Shown piece after piece: positions 1-6,598 of a stretch of 6,972 nt of DNA (position 1 is the first letter of the stretch; the number at the start of each line of letters is the position of its first letter). The DNA comes from JBFJWU01 sp041623475 [NCBI: bacterium] (GTDB lineage: Bacteria; J088): assembly GCA_041623475.1 (NCBI GenBank), contig JBFJWU010000184.1:1-6972 (forward strand), given 5' to 3'. The position numbers and the translations under genes were made by a program. The notes beneath the pieces are model-generated. The model was not told where the DNA came from. It was given only the letters and a program-made list of their open reading frames with translations, and ran no database searches.

Positions 1-1622
1 CCAATGTCAGCAGGGCATTTCTGGACATCTTCCTGTCTTACGAGGGACTGATGCGCTGGATCCTCGATATTCCGCCGCTGTCCGAGATCAACTTTGACTA
101 TGTCCGGACATCGATGGTTGACAGGATGATTGAGGATGCCGAGTTCCTGACCCTGATCGAAGACGAAACACCGACAGGGCGTGAGCGGTTGCGCGATGCC
201 CAGGCTGCCCTGATCAACTTTTTTGGTGACATTCGCACCGCAGTCGACATCGTCCGTAACGAAACAGACTGGCAGGGTGATGACCTGTTCCGGTACTGGG
301 ACTGCGGCGAAGACGGCCTGTGCGACTGCGATGCCGTCAACCCCGAAAACGGGCTGCCGGAAAACAAGGTCATTGCCTGCCCAACCAACCCGGCCGACTA
401 CACCGGCCCGGACGATGGTGAAGGTAACGGGCAGTACGACCCCGGCGAACCGGTCGGCAGCGACCGGATCCAGAATCCCGACCCCGGAACCGTCGCCTTG
501 CCGGCCGACCTGGATGAATTTTTCCGCCAGAACCAGATGATCCAGGACAATATCCGCGGGCCTGATGCGCTGGACATTGACGAATTTGTCGGGGATTCTG
601 CCGGCGGATTCAACCCGACTGACCTGCTGCGCAGCTGGCTGGTACCGATCCCGGCCATACGTGCCAGCCAGTGGTTTATCACGCCAACCAGCATTCGCGA
701 TATCTTTCCGCTTTATTCAATTGAAAAACGCGACGTCATTTTTGATATTGAAAGCGAGCCGTGGGACGACGTCGGCTATGACGGCCTGGCCAACAAGGAC
801 GAAACCATCGTCCACTGGCCGAACCCACGGGGCCTGACCGAAGGCACGCCGTACGACTCGCTGGACAACCCCGACCCCAGCTTTGACGACTTTGACCCGT
901 TCTGTAATCCGTACTGCAACGAAACCGATACCATCGACAACGATGCAGACGGCCTGGTTGACAACCAGGACCGGTTTCGCCTGGGCGGTTTCACACTTAA
1001 CCAGGACGGCGGCGTTGAAAACAACCTGGTTTTCGACTGGGTCGACCTGGATTTCGATTACTTTCACGATGCCGGTGAGCCCAGCGAAGTATTTGACGAC
1101 ATCGGTGTCACAAACTTCCGCGGCCAGACAGTTGGTGCCGGGAATGATCGCTGGGATTTTGCCGACCAGGGGCACGTCTATCCGACGGGCGCAGATATCG
1201 GTCCGGTCAACAATCTCGAACGCCAGGATCCGCCCAATGGTGCCGTCGGTGATATCGAAGACTGCGGGCCCCCATGCGCTAATGACCGGGCCAACCGACT
1301 GTCACTCAACACGGATCTGGCCAACTCGCCCCTGGGCGACTACGAAGGCCTGTACGATTCCTTCTATTTCTTTTTCCAGGATCCGACGTTTTCGGGCCTG
1401 CTGCAGTTTCCCGAGGACATCGTCAGCATCAACGGCGAACCGCTTACCGAAAATGCCAAGCTGATCCGTTTTTTCAGCAAACTGCTGGAGATTTCCGGGA
1501 TTTTTGAAGTCGGCGAGCGGGTCGGCGACGAAATTTCTGTCGCCCCCCGAGCCGCGTACGGACACCCCTGCTCGGACGAGCAGAAATGCCTGGACGCAGT
1601 TGAACTGGTACAATCGCCCTGA
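1..1622 (+). CDS. Acidic, Asp-loop-rich putative secreted protein, 5'-truncated
   Basis: I do not recognise the family. The frame is open to the left edge (first full codon at base 3), so the true start is probably outside the window. An internal ATG at 51 has a GAGGGA 4 nt upstream, but no signal peptide follows it. Counting from that ATG, the N-terminal ~75 residues look helical. The rest is very acidic and carries short Asp/Asn/Gly loops resembling thrombospondin type 3 or EF-hand calcium loops: about residues 84-101 (DCGEDGLCDCD), 121-133 (DDGEGNGQYDPGE), 296-307 (DNDADGLVDNQD) and 334-350. Ten cysteines lie mostly in close groups (85/91/93/110, 285/289, 405/409, 507/513), which suggests disulphides and an extracytoplasmic location. 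No catalytic motif is visible. The stop overlaps the next gene's ATG by one base, implying coupled translation with two lipoproteins. A calcium-stabilised surface or periplasmic protein is inferred. The coding call is firm; the function is not. Confidence 0.85.
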   Translation, partial: NVSRAFLDIFLSYEGLMRWILDIPPLSEINFDYVRTSMVDRMIEDAEFLTLIEDETPTGRERLRDAQAALINFFGDIRTAVDIVRNETDWQGDDLFRYWDCGEDGLCDCDAVNPENGLPENKVIACPTNPADYTGPDDGEGNGQYDPGEPVGSDRIQNPDPGTVALPADLDEFFRQNQMIQDNIRGPDALDIDEFVGDSAGGFNPTDLLRSWLVPIPAIRASQWFITPTSIRDIFPLYSIEKRDVIFDIESEPWDDVGYDGLANKDETIVHWPNPRGLTEGTPYDSLDNPDPSFDDFDPFCNPYCNETDTIDNDADGLVDNQDRFRLGGFTLNQDGGVENNLVFDWVDLDFDYFHDAGEPSEVFDDIGVTNFRGQTVGAGNDRWDFADQGHVYPTGADIGPVNNLERQDPPNGAVGDIEDCGPPCANDRANRLSLNTDLANSPLGDYEGLYDSFYFFFQDPTFSGLLQFPEDIVSINGEPLTENAKLIRFFSKLLEISGIFEVGERVGDEISVAPRAAYGHPCSDEQKCLDAVELVQSP

Positions 1623-4390
1623 TGAAAATCCCCCGCAAAATTGACTCTGGCCGGGCCTCCCGGGCGGGTATTGCGGCCTTGGCGGGCCTGCTGCTGACGA
1701 CCGGATGCCTGCACGAAGAAGAGCTGCAGGGTTGCGGTATTCCAGCGACTTCAGCGTCTCCACGCGGGGGACTGTTTCCCGAAAACGAAGACACGACCAT
1801 CACTCTGGAATCTGACCGCCCGGCGACAATCTACTTTACGCTGGACGGCACGCCCCCTCGGGTTGAATCAGCCAATTGCCGCAACGGACCGACGTTTTGC
1901 GGGCAGAGCCCGGTCAGCAATATTCCCGTTGCCTACAACGGTATGTTCCTGCAGTATTTCGCGGTCGATCAATGCGGCAACCAGGAACAGGCGAAATCAC
2001 AAACGTATCGGCTGGATACGGCACCCAACACCCAGGCATCGCCACCCTGCGGGCTGTACAACAAGCCGGTCGAGGTCGTACTGACGGCGTCGGACGAATC
2101 GACCGCCCCGGCAACGGTCTACTACACAACCAGTGGTGCCAACCCTGACCCGGTTGACCCCGCGACCCAGTCCGGACCAAGCCCGCTGAAATTGACGATC
2201 AGTTCCAGTTCACAGCTTAAATGGCGGTCCGAAGACGCAACCGGCAATCTCGAGCAGGTCCGCAGTTGCCAGTACACCATCGACACCATCCCGCCGATAT
2301 CCGAAGCACAGCCGGGGTCCTGTACCGACTGCGAAAGCCCGTTGGACATTACCATTCGTATTACCAACGATACAGGTACTGTTTACTGGACAACCAATGG
2401 CGCCGTCCCGACCCCCAACGACCCGCAGGGCCATACCCAGTCGGCATCTTTGCAAAAGACCATTACAATCGACCAGAGCACGATCCTGCGGTTCACGTCA
2501 GTGGACAAGGCCGGGAATACGGAACAGCACAGCGAGGCCAGCGCCCCTTACAACCAGGAAACGTACATCATTGACAACAGACCGGCGATTGTCGCAACAC
2601 CTCCCGGCGGGACCTATGCCGAGGAAACGCTGACGATTGCACTGACATCAGCACCATCCAATGCCGACAAGTCCTGGCGGACGGGCCCTGGAACATGGAA
2701 CACATACGATGAGCCGTTTACGATCTCCGGTCAGGAAGTGGATCTGGAAATCCGTGCCCAGCAGGGTGTCGCCAGCCGGACCGTGACCGAAACATACGAG
2801 CTTGGCGTTGGCGGCACGCTGATTACGATTGATGACCAGTTCGATAATGCCGACAACATCAACGGTGCAGACAGCACGGCCCGGGTGGCCAACGGCAAAG
2901 TAGTCATCCCCGAACTGATCCGCTCTCAGGTCGACAATGAAACCAACTCGACGATCCAGTTGCAGGCGGTTGGCACATCGTGGCACCGGCAGATCCTGTT
3001 TGATCCTGATGTCGATGCAAGCCGGGTAATGCTCATCGACGGTGCAGATCCGTTTGGCCTGGGCGGCGGCAATACAGAATCCGATGCCGAAGGACTCAAA
3101 ACCTACACATGGAACCGCGGTTCGGAAACGATGACCTACGGCAGCGTCGAGGATTCTGGTACCGGTGAAGTATTCCAGAAAGCAACGATACTGCAGGACA
3201 CATCTGGTCGCGATATCGCCGTGATCTCGACGGTCCAGGGCGGCACGAACGAACTGGTTTCATTTGATATCTCCAGTGGCACACCGGTCGAACTGGATCG
3301 TGCGGCAATCGTCGCCGGCAATGCGTTTCCGCCGGGCCTGGTCGCCCAGAAGGCTTTGACCGGTATGTTCACGAATAATATTTTTGTAACCCGCCAGGAT
3401 ACCGATACCGACAGCAAGACGTTCGTCCGGGCCTATACGCTGCAGACGTCCGACGATACGATCGTTGCCCGTGGCGAAGTATCATTACCCACCAGCGGTG
3501 CCGGTGTCGATGCCCTGTCCATCGCAATGGATCCAGGATCACTGGGTAATGATATTTTCGTCCTCGACAGCGAATGCCGGTTATGGGAAATCAATTTCAT
3601 TGACATTGACAATCCGGCGGCACCCAGCGACCGCGGGATAATCTGCCCGGACGGCGAAATTCCCGGCGCGATGGTCGCGGCCCAGATTTACGGCTTTGCC
3701 TATGTCTATATCGTTCACTGGAATGCGACGGGCACGGTCAATGCGTCTATTTACGATGTCTTCCAGAACGACACCTACAAAGGCGTCCTGCCGGCCGGAC
3801 AACGCCCCGACGTAACCGCGGGCCCGCAGCAGCAGGGCTGGTCAGTCGGCGTTGTCCACAACGAAGCAACCGATGCGGACCCAAGACCACTGCTGGCTGT
3901 TGCCGGCGGTGAAGATGGTGTCTGGCTGTACGACCTGACACTGCCCGCGACGACGCAACTGACGGCCCTCGATAATTTCGGCAACGGTGATGGACAGGTC
4001 CACAGTATCGCCATTGACGATACCGTCGACAGCGACAGGGCCTACCTGCTGCTGTCGATCAAGGACATCAACACCGGAACCGCGTTCAGCGATGTCGGCG
4101 GCGCGACCGTATGGCGCATCGACGACCAGCCGACAACCGCATTTGCTAAAAGCAAGCAGTTAAACGCGGCCGGCACCTCGGTCCAGTCGATGAAACTGCT
4201 GGACGCGAATTTTACCGGCGATGTCACGATCGAATTCGTTGCCGGCTCGACGGTCCTCGGCACCGCCGAAGTCGGCGACCTGTTCTCGATCGATCCCGCC
4301 GCAACTGCCGTGTACTGGCAGGCGACGCTGGATGAGTCGGGTGGAACAGCCGAATTGGACAGCATTCAGATACGGCTGGGACAGGAATGA
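1622..4390 (+). CDS. Large lipoprotein: four chitobiase-C-like repeats plus predicted seven-bladed beta-propeller
   Basis: A 922-residue protein. The N-terminus has basic residues (MKIPRKIDSGR), a hydrophobic stretch and a lipobox-like LTTGC, so Cys29 is the likely lipidated residue. Four tandem modules of about 75-95 residues follow (roughly 44-131, 138-222, 225-318, 321-394). Each opens with a P-x-G-x-Y/F-like turn and most carry a 'YFTLDGTPP' or 'VYYTTSGANP' type strand, as in the CHB_HEX_C/FN3-associated family of extracellular enzymes and surface proteins. Residues about 465-835 contain seven strand pairs at roughly 50-62-residue spacing, ending in segments such as LKTYTWN, LWEIN, VWLYDL and VWRIDD; I infer a beta-propeller. 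The C-terminal ~80 residues, with 'YWQATLDESGG' and 'LDSIQI', resemble a beta-sandwich. No catalytic residues are recognisable. The start is fixed by the signal peptide and by the TGATG overlap with the preceding stop. No convincing Shine-Dalgarno is seen, fitting translational coupling. A binding or scaffolding role at the envelope is inferred. Confidence 0.9.
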   Translation: MKIPRKIDSGRASRAGIAALAGLLLTTGCLHEEELQGCGIPATSASPRGGLFPENEDTTITLESDRPATIYFTLDGTPPRVESANCRNGPTFCGQSPVSNIPVAYNGMFLQYFAVDQCGNQEQAKSQTYRLDTAPNTQASPPCGLYNKPVEVVLTASDESTAPATVYYTTSGANPDPVDPATQSGPSPLKLTISSSSQLKWRSEDATGNLEQVRSCQYTIDTIPPISEAQPGSCTDCESPLDITIRITNDTGTVYWTTNGAVPTPNDPQGHTQSASLQKTITIDQSTILRFTSVDKAGNTEQHSEASAPYNQETYIIDNRPAIVATPPGGTYAEETLTIALTSAPSNADKSWRTGPGTWNTYDEPFTISGQEVDLEIRAQQGVASRTVTETYELGVGGTLITIDDQFDNADNINGADSTARVANGKVVIPELIRSQVDNETNSTIQLQAVGTSWHRQILFDPDVDASRVMLIDGADPFGLGGGNTESDAEGLKTYTWNRGSETMTYGSVEDSGTGEVFQKATILQDTSGRDIAVISTVQGGTNELVSFDISSGTPVELDRAAIVAGNAFPPGLVAQKALTGMFTNNIFVTRQDTDTDSKTFVRAYTLQTSDDTIVARGEVSLPTSGAGVDALSIAMDPGSLGNDIFVLDSECRLWEINFIDIDNPAAPSDRGIICPDGEIPGAMVAAQIYGFAYVYIVHWNATGTVNASIYDVFQNDTYKGVLPAGQRPDVTAGPQQQGWSVGVVHNEATDADPRPLLAVAGGEDGVWLYDLTLPATTQLTALDNFGNGDGQVHSIAIDDTVDSDRAYLLLSIKDINTGTAFSDVGGATVWRIDDQPTTAFAKSKQLNAAGTSVQSMKLLDANFTGDVTIEFVAGSTVLGTAEVGDLFSIDPAATAVYWQATLDESGGTAELDSIQIRLGQE

Positions 4391-5658
4391 CTCACAGATT
4401 GGCGATTGGCCTGATGGCTGCGGCCCTTGTACTGGGGGGCTGCGCCCGCGAAGAAGGCTCCGGCACGGAAACGACCACCGGCCAGGGCCCGACTCCAGAG
4501 ACGTTGACCCTCGACGAGCGCACCGTACGTGTCCCGGTTGATACGATCTGGATGAATTCGGGGATTGTCCTGCGAATGGGTGAGCGCATCGAACTGACGG
4601 CCCGTACAGACACCGGCAACCCGACGGCAGGCAGCCCGATCGCTGATGACTCGGCTCCGCTGCCGACCTACGGATCCGATGGACTGATCGGCCGCATCGG
4701 CGAAAACGGCTTTCCCTTTGCGATCAATGGCGAATTCGACCTGCAGGGCAGCAGCCTGACGGCGGGCGAACCCCTGTTCCTGGGGCGTAATACGGCGCCA
4801 CCGCAACCGTTCCTGTCAGAAATCACGACAGACGCGCCGGGTGCCGCCACCGCACAGACGCTGGCCGCCGAAGAAATCGTCATCGATTACGATCCGGAGC
4901 CCTACGAAGTCGATGTGCGCATCCGGATTTCGGACGCACCCGCATTGTTGACGCCGATTGATACGTTCTTCGAGTCCGATGGAAACCCGATTTTTGATTG
5001 GGACGAGATCGATAACGCCAGCCAGTACAACCTGGATATTTCCAGTTTCCCGGATTTCCGCAGCGTCATCTTCAGCATCAACGTCGGAACGACAAGCATT
5101 AACACCGCAACGTTGACCGTCGATCCGACGAACCCGACAGCGCCCGTGACACCCAACCTGTCCGAGGGACTGTATTACTGGCGTGTGCGCGCGCAGGTCA
5201 ACGCGGGCCGGATCCTTAATCCAAACCTGACATGGACCGAACGCAGTATTCCGTTTCGCCTGGGCGTCGAAACCGAAGCCCAGTTGCCCGCACCACGACT
5301 GCTGACCCCGGACGGGCCGGTTGTCGTTAATATTGGCTCGGTCGTACCATTCGAAGTCCTGGCGACACCGGATGCGTCGGGGCTGCAGTGGCGATACCGG
5401 TTTTTCGACGGGTCATGTGGTGAAGTCATTGATCCTTCGGGCAGCGCGATTGCCCGCCTGGGCAGTCCCTGGATGGTGTTTCAGCAGACGTTCCAGTCCA
5501 ACCGCATCGAAGAGCCACAGAAGATGTACGGTGCGTTTGTTTCGCCGGTCCTGGAAGAAGGCGAATGGTTGCTCAGGGTAGAGACCCGGGATGGACTGGA
5601 TAACAGCGGCGACCGCATCGGCGTCCTCGACTACGAATTTACCGCTGGCTGCCAATAA
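4387..5658 (+). CDS. Lipoprotein with LecA-like domain and two FN3/Ig-like domains
   Basis: A 423-residue protein. The signal peptide MTHRLAIGLMAAALVLGGC ends in lipobox LGGC, making Cys19 the probable lipidated residue. Residues about 46-183 resemble the PA-IL/LecA-like galactose-binding-type fold: a 'VDTIWMNSGIVLRMGERIEL' opening, then 'GLIGRIGENGFPFAI' and 'GEPLFLGRN', the family's usual order of landmarks. The following loop, which in LecA supplies calcium and sugar ligands (an ND...NNSG pattern), is replaced by a long Pro/Ala/Thr-rich insertion, so sugar binding cannot be assumed. Residues ~186-293 form an FN3-like module with 'PIFDWDEIDNASQYNLDIS' and 'GLYYWRVRA', typical of a strand-B tryptophan and YYWRV strand. 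Residues ~301-420 look like a second, more divergent beta-sandwich holding C344 and C422. The ATG overlaps the upstream stop (ATGA), with AGGA directly abutting it, so coupled translation is likely. This is the last gene of the three-gene set. A binding role at the envelope is inferred; the ligand is unknown. Confidence 0.9.
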   Translation: MTHRLAIGLMAAALVLGGCAREEGSGTETTTGQGPTPETLTLDERTVRVPVDTIWMNSGIVLRMGERIELTARTDTGNPTAGSPIADDSAPLPTYGSDGLIGRIGENGFPFAINGEFDLQGSSLTAGEPLFLGRNTAPPQPFLSEITTDAPGAATAQTLAAEEIVIDYDPEPYEVDVRIRISDAPALLTPIDTFFESDGNPIFDWDEIDNASQYNLDISSFPDFRSVIFSINVGTTSINTATLTVDPTNPTAPVTPNLSEGLYYWRVRAQVNAGRILNPNLTWTERSIPFRLGVETEAQLPAPRLLTPDGPVVVNIGSVVPFEVLATPDASGLQWRYRFFDGSCGEVIDPSGSAIARLGSPWMVFQQTFQSNRIEEPQKMYGAFVSPVLEEGEWLLRVETRDGLDNSGDRIGVLDYEFTAGCQ

Positions 5659-5659
5659 G

Positions 5660-5680
5660 CCAGCCCGTCCTGCGGGATGG
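5660..5680 (+). other. Imperfect hairpin after the lipoprotein operon
   Basis: CCAGCCCG (5660-5667) can pair with CGGGATGG (5673-5680) around a 5-base loop, with one G·A mismatch. It begins just after the stop of the last lipoprotein gene. There is no T-run after it, so it is not a standard intrinsic terminator. It may only affect mRNA 3' end stability, or have no function. Confidence 0.25.
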
Positions 5681-5698
5681 ATCGCCGCCATATCCTGA

Positions 5699-5704
5699 TA
5701 CAAT
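5699..5704 (+). promoter_or_regulatory. Possible -10 box for the tRNA gene
   Basis: TACAAT matches five of six bases of the sigma-70 -10 consensus. A start about 7 nt downstream would fall near 5711, a few bases before the tRNA 5' end at 5718, which is a usual layout. No good -35 hexamer sits 16-18 bp upstream, so the assignment is tentative. If real, it would drive the tRNA and possibly the zinc-ribbon gene after it, since no terminator separates them. Confidence 0.35.
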
Positions 5705-5717
5705 AAGAAGTTCACTT

Positions 5718-5790
5718 GGGCCTATAGCTCAGTTGGTAGAGCTCCCGGCTCATAACCGGTCGGTCCCTGGTTCGAGCCCAGGTGGGCCCA
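5718..5790 (+). tRNA. tRNA with CAT anticodon, probably tRNA-Ile2 (lysidine type)
   Basis: A full 73-nt cloverleaf can be drawn. The acceptor GGGCCTA pairs with TGGGCCC (5783-5789), with one U-G pair. The D stem is GCTC/GAGC with GG in the loop. The anticodon loop CTCATAA (5749-5755) has CAT at 5751-5753. The T stem CCTGG/CCAGG closes loop TTCGAGC, and the discriminator is A (5790). It is not the initiator: G1 pairs with C72, and the anticodon stem lacks three G-C pairs next to the loop. Pairs C4-G69 and C5-G68 plus A73 are the determinants reported for TilS, which converts C34 to lysidine so that the tRNA reads AUA as isoleucine; this favours Ile2 over elongator Met. Oddities are U at position 26, a C27·U43 mismatch at the base of the anticodon stem, and no encoded CCA (the gene is followed by TTA). 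Confidence 0.95.
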
Positions 5791-5815
5791 TTATCAAATC
5801 GTTGCCCGTGCGCAC

Positions 5816-5820
5816 AGGAG
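5816..5820 (+). promoter_or_regulatory. Ribosome binding site of the zinc-ribbon gene
   Basis: AGGAG lies 12 nt upstream of the ATG at 5833. The spacing is somewhat long but usable. It decides the start against the in-frame upstream ATG at 5782, which lies inside the tRNA gene. Confidence 0.6.
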
Positions 5821-5832
5821 CCTGAATTTTCT

Positions 5833-6585
5833 ATGTCGAATTCGCCGATATCTGAACAACTCGCCCCATTGCTCAATGTTCAGAAGATCGATATCAGGCT
5901 TGGAGAACTATCCAACCTGCAAGCAACCTGGACCGAGAAAATAGAAGAAGCAGAGTCTCGCAAGCTCGTCCTGACCGACCAGCTGGACCTGTTGGTGGAA
6001 AAGCGCACCGAGCTGCTCAAGGAACGGGATCGCCTGATGCTGGAAGCACAGGAAGAAACTGACCGGATCCTGACATACGAAAAACATATCCGCGAAATCA
6101 AGAACAACCGCGAATACCAGGCGCTGGTCCGCGAAGTCGGTGTCAGCAAGAAAGCAAAATTTGATGCCGAAGAAACCGCGCTGGGGATCATGCAGGAAGC
6201 AGAATCCCTCGAGGGCGAGATTGCCACCGTCAAGGAACAGGTCGCCGAGATCGATGCTGAACTGGACGAATTGCAGCAGCAGGCAGACCAGGCCGCCCAG
6301 GACTCGGATGGCGAGGTCAAGGTGTTAAACAGCGAGCGCGAAGGCATGCTCAAGGAGATTTCCGTCGAAATCGTCTCCAGGTACAACCTGGTACGCAAGC
6401 GGCAGGAAAACGTAATTGTTCCGGCGGCGGCCCAGGCGTGCACTGGTTGCCAGCGCAAACTGCCTCCGCAGTTGTACAACCAGGTACTGCAGGATCTGGC
6501 ATTGATTTCCTGCCCGTTTTGCCACCGCCTGCTGACACCGCCGGTTGCCGAAGACGCGCCACAAGACGACACGCCAGACGCCTGA
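5833..6585 (+). CDS. Coiled-coil C4-type zinc ribbon protein (CdsZ/FlgZ/HP0958-like)
   Basis: A 250-residue soluble protein. Residues ~15-190 are strongly heptad-like, rich in Glu, Lys, Leu and Gln, and would form a long helical hairpin. Within them, 'IKNNREYQALVREV' (about 89-103) matches the conserved N-x-EY-x-AL signature of this family. The C-terminus has a zinc ribbon with ligands C203-x2-C206 and C227-x2-C230, followed by a short acidic tail. The length is normal for the family (zf-RING_7 / DUF164 type). Characterised relatives include Helicobacter HP0958/FlgZ, which binds RpoN and flagellin mRNA, and Chlamydia CT398/CdsZ, which binds sigma-54 and a secretion component. In most bacteria the role is unclear, and no flagellar or secretion genes are seen here, so no symbol is given. 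The start at 5833 is chosen because it is preceded by AGGAG and lies outside the tRNA. It sits 42 nt after the tRNA and 13 nt before the putative ispA start. Confidence 0.93.
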   Translation: MSNSPISEQLAPLLNVQKIDIRLGELSNLQATWTEKIEEAESRKLVLTDQLDLLVEKRTELLKERDRLMLEAQEETDRILTYEKHIREIKNNREYQALVREVGVSKKAKFDAEETALGIMQEAESLEGEIATVKEQVAEIDAELDELQQQADQAAQDSDGEVKVLNSEREGMLKEISVEIVSRYNLVRKRQENVIVPAAAQACTGCQRKLPPQLYNQVLQDLALISCPFCHRLLTPPVAEDAPQDDTPDA

Positions 6586-6598
6586 CCCGGGCGCTCCC

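Noticed and set aside
2540-3000. Possible glycoside hydrolase role for the 922-residue lipoprotein because of the chitobiase-C-like repeats
   Set aside because: These repeats are accessory modules; no catalytic Asp-Glu pair or barrel-like sequence of a hexosaminidase is visible.
5808-5815. Palindrome GTGCGCAC upstream of the zinc-ribbon gene
   Set aside because: Eight bases without a repeat or known operator match; too short to claim as a regulatory site, and with no T-run it is not a terminator.
5782-5832. N-terminal extension of the zinc-ribbon protein from an ATG at 5782
   Set aside because: That ATG lies inside the tRNA T-stem/acceptor region and the extra residues do not resemble the family; the ATG at 5833 has its own AGGAG.
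6579-6593. Small hairpin CGCC/GGCG and CCCGGG palindrome over the zinc-ribbon stop codon
   Set aside because: Four-pair stem without a T-run; weak in GC-rich DNA and not a terminator.
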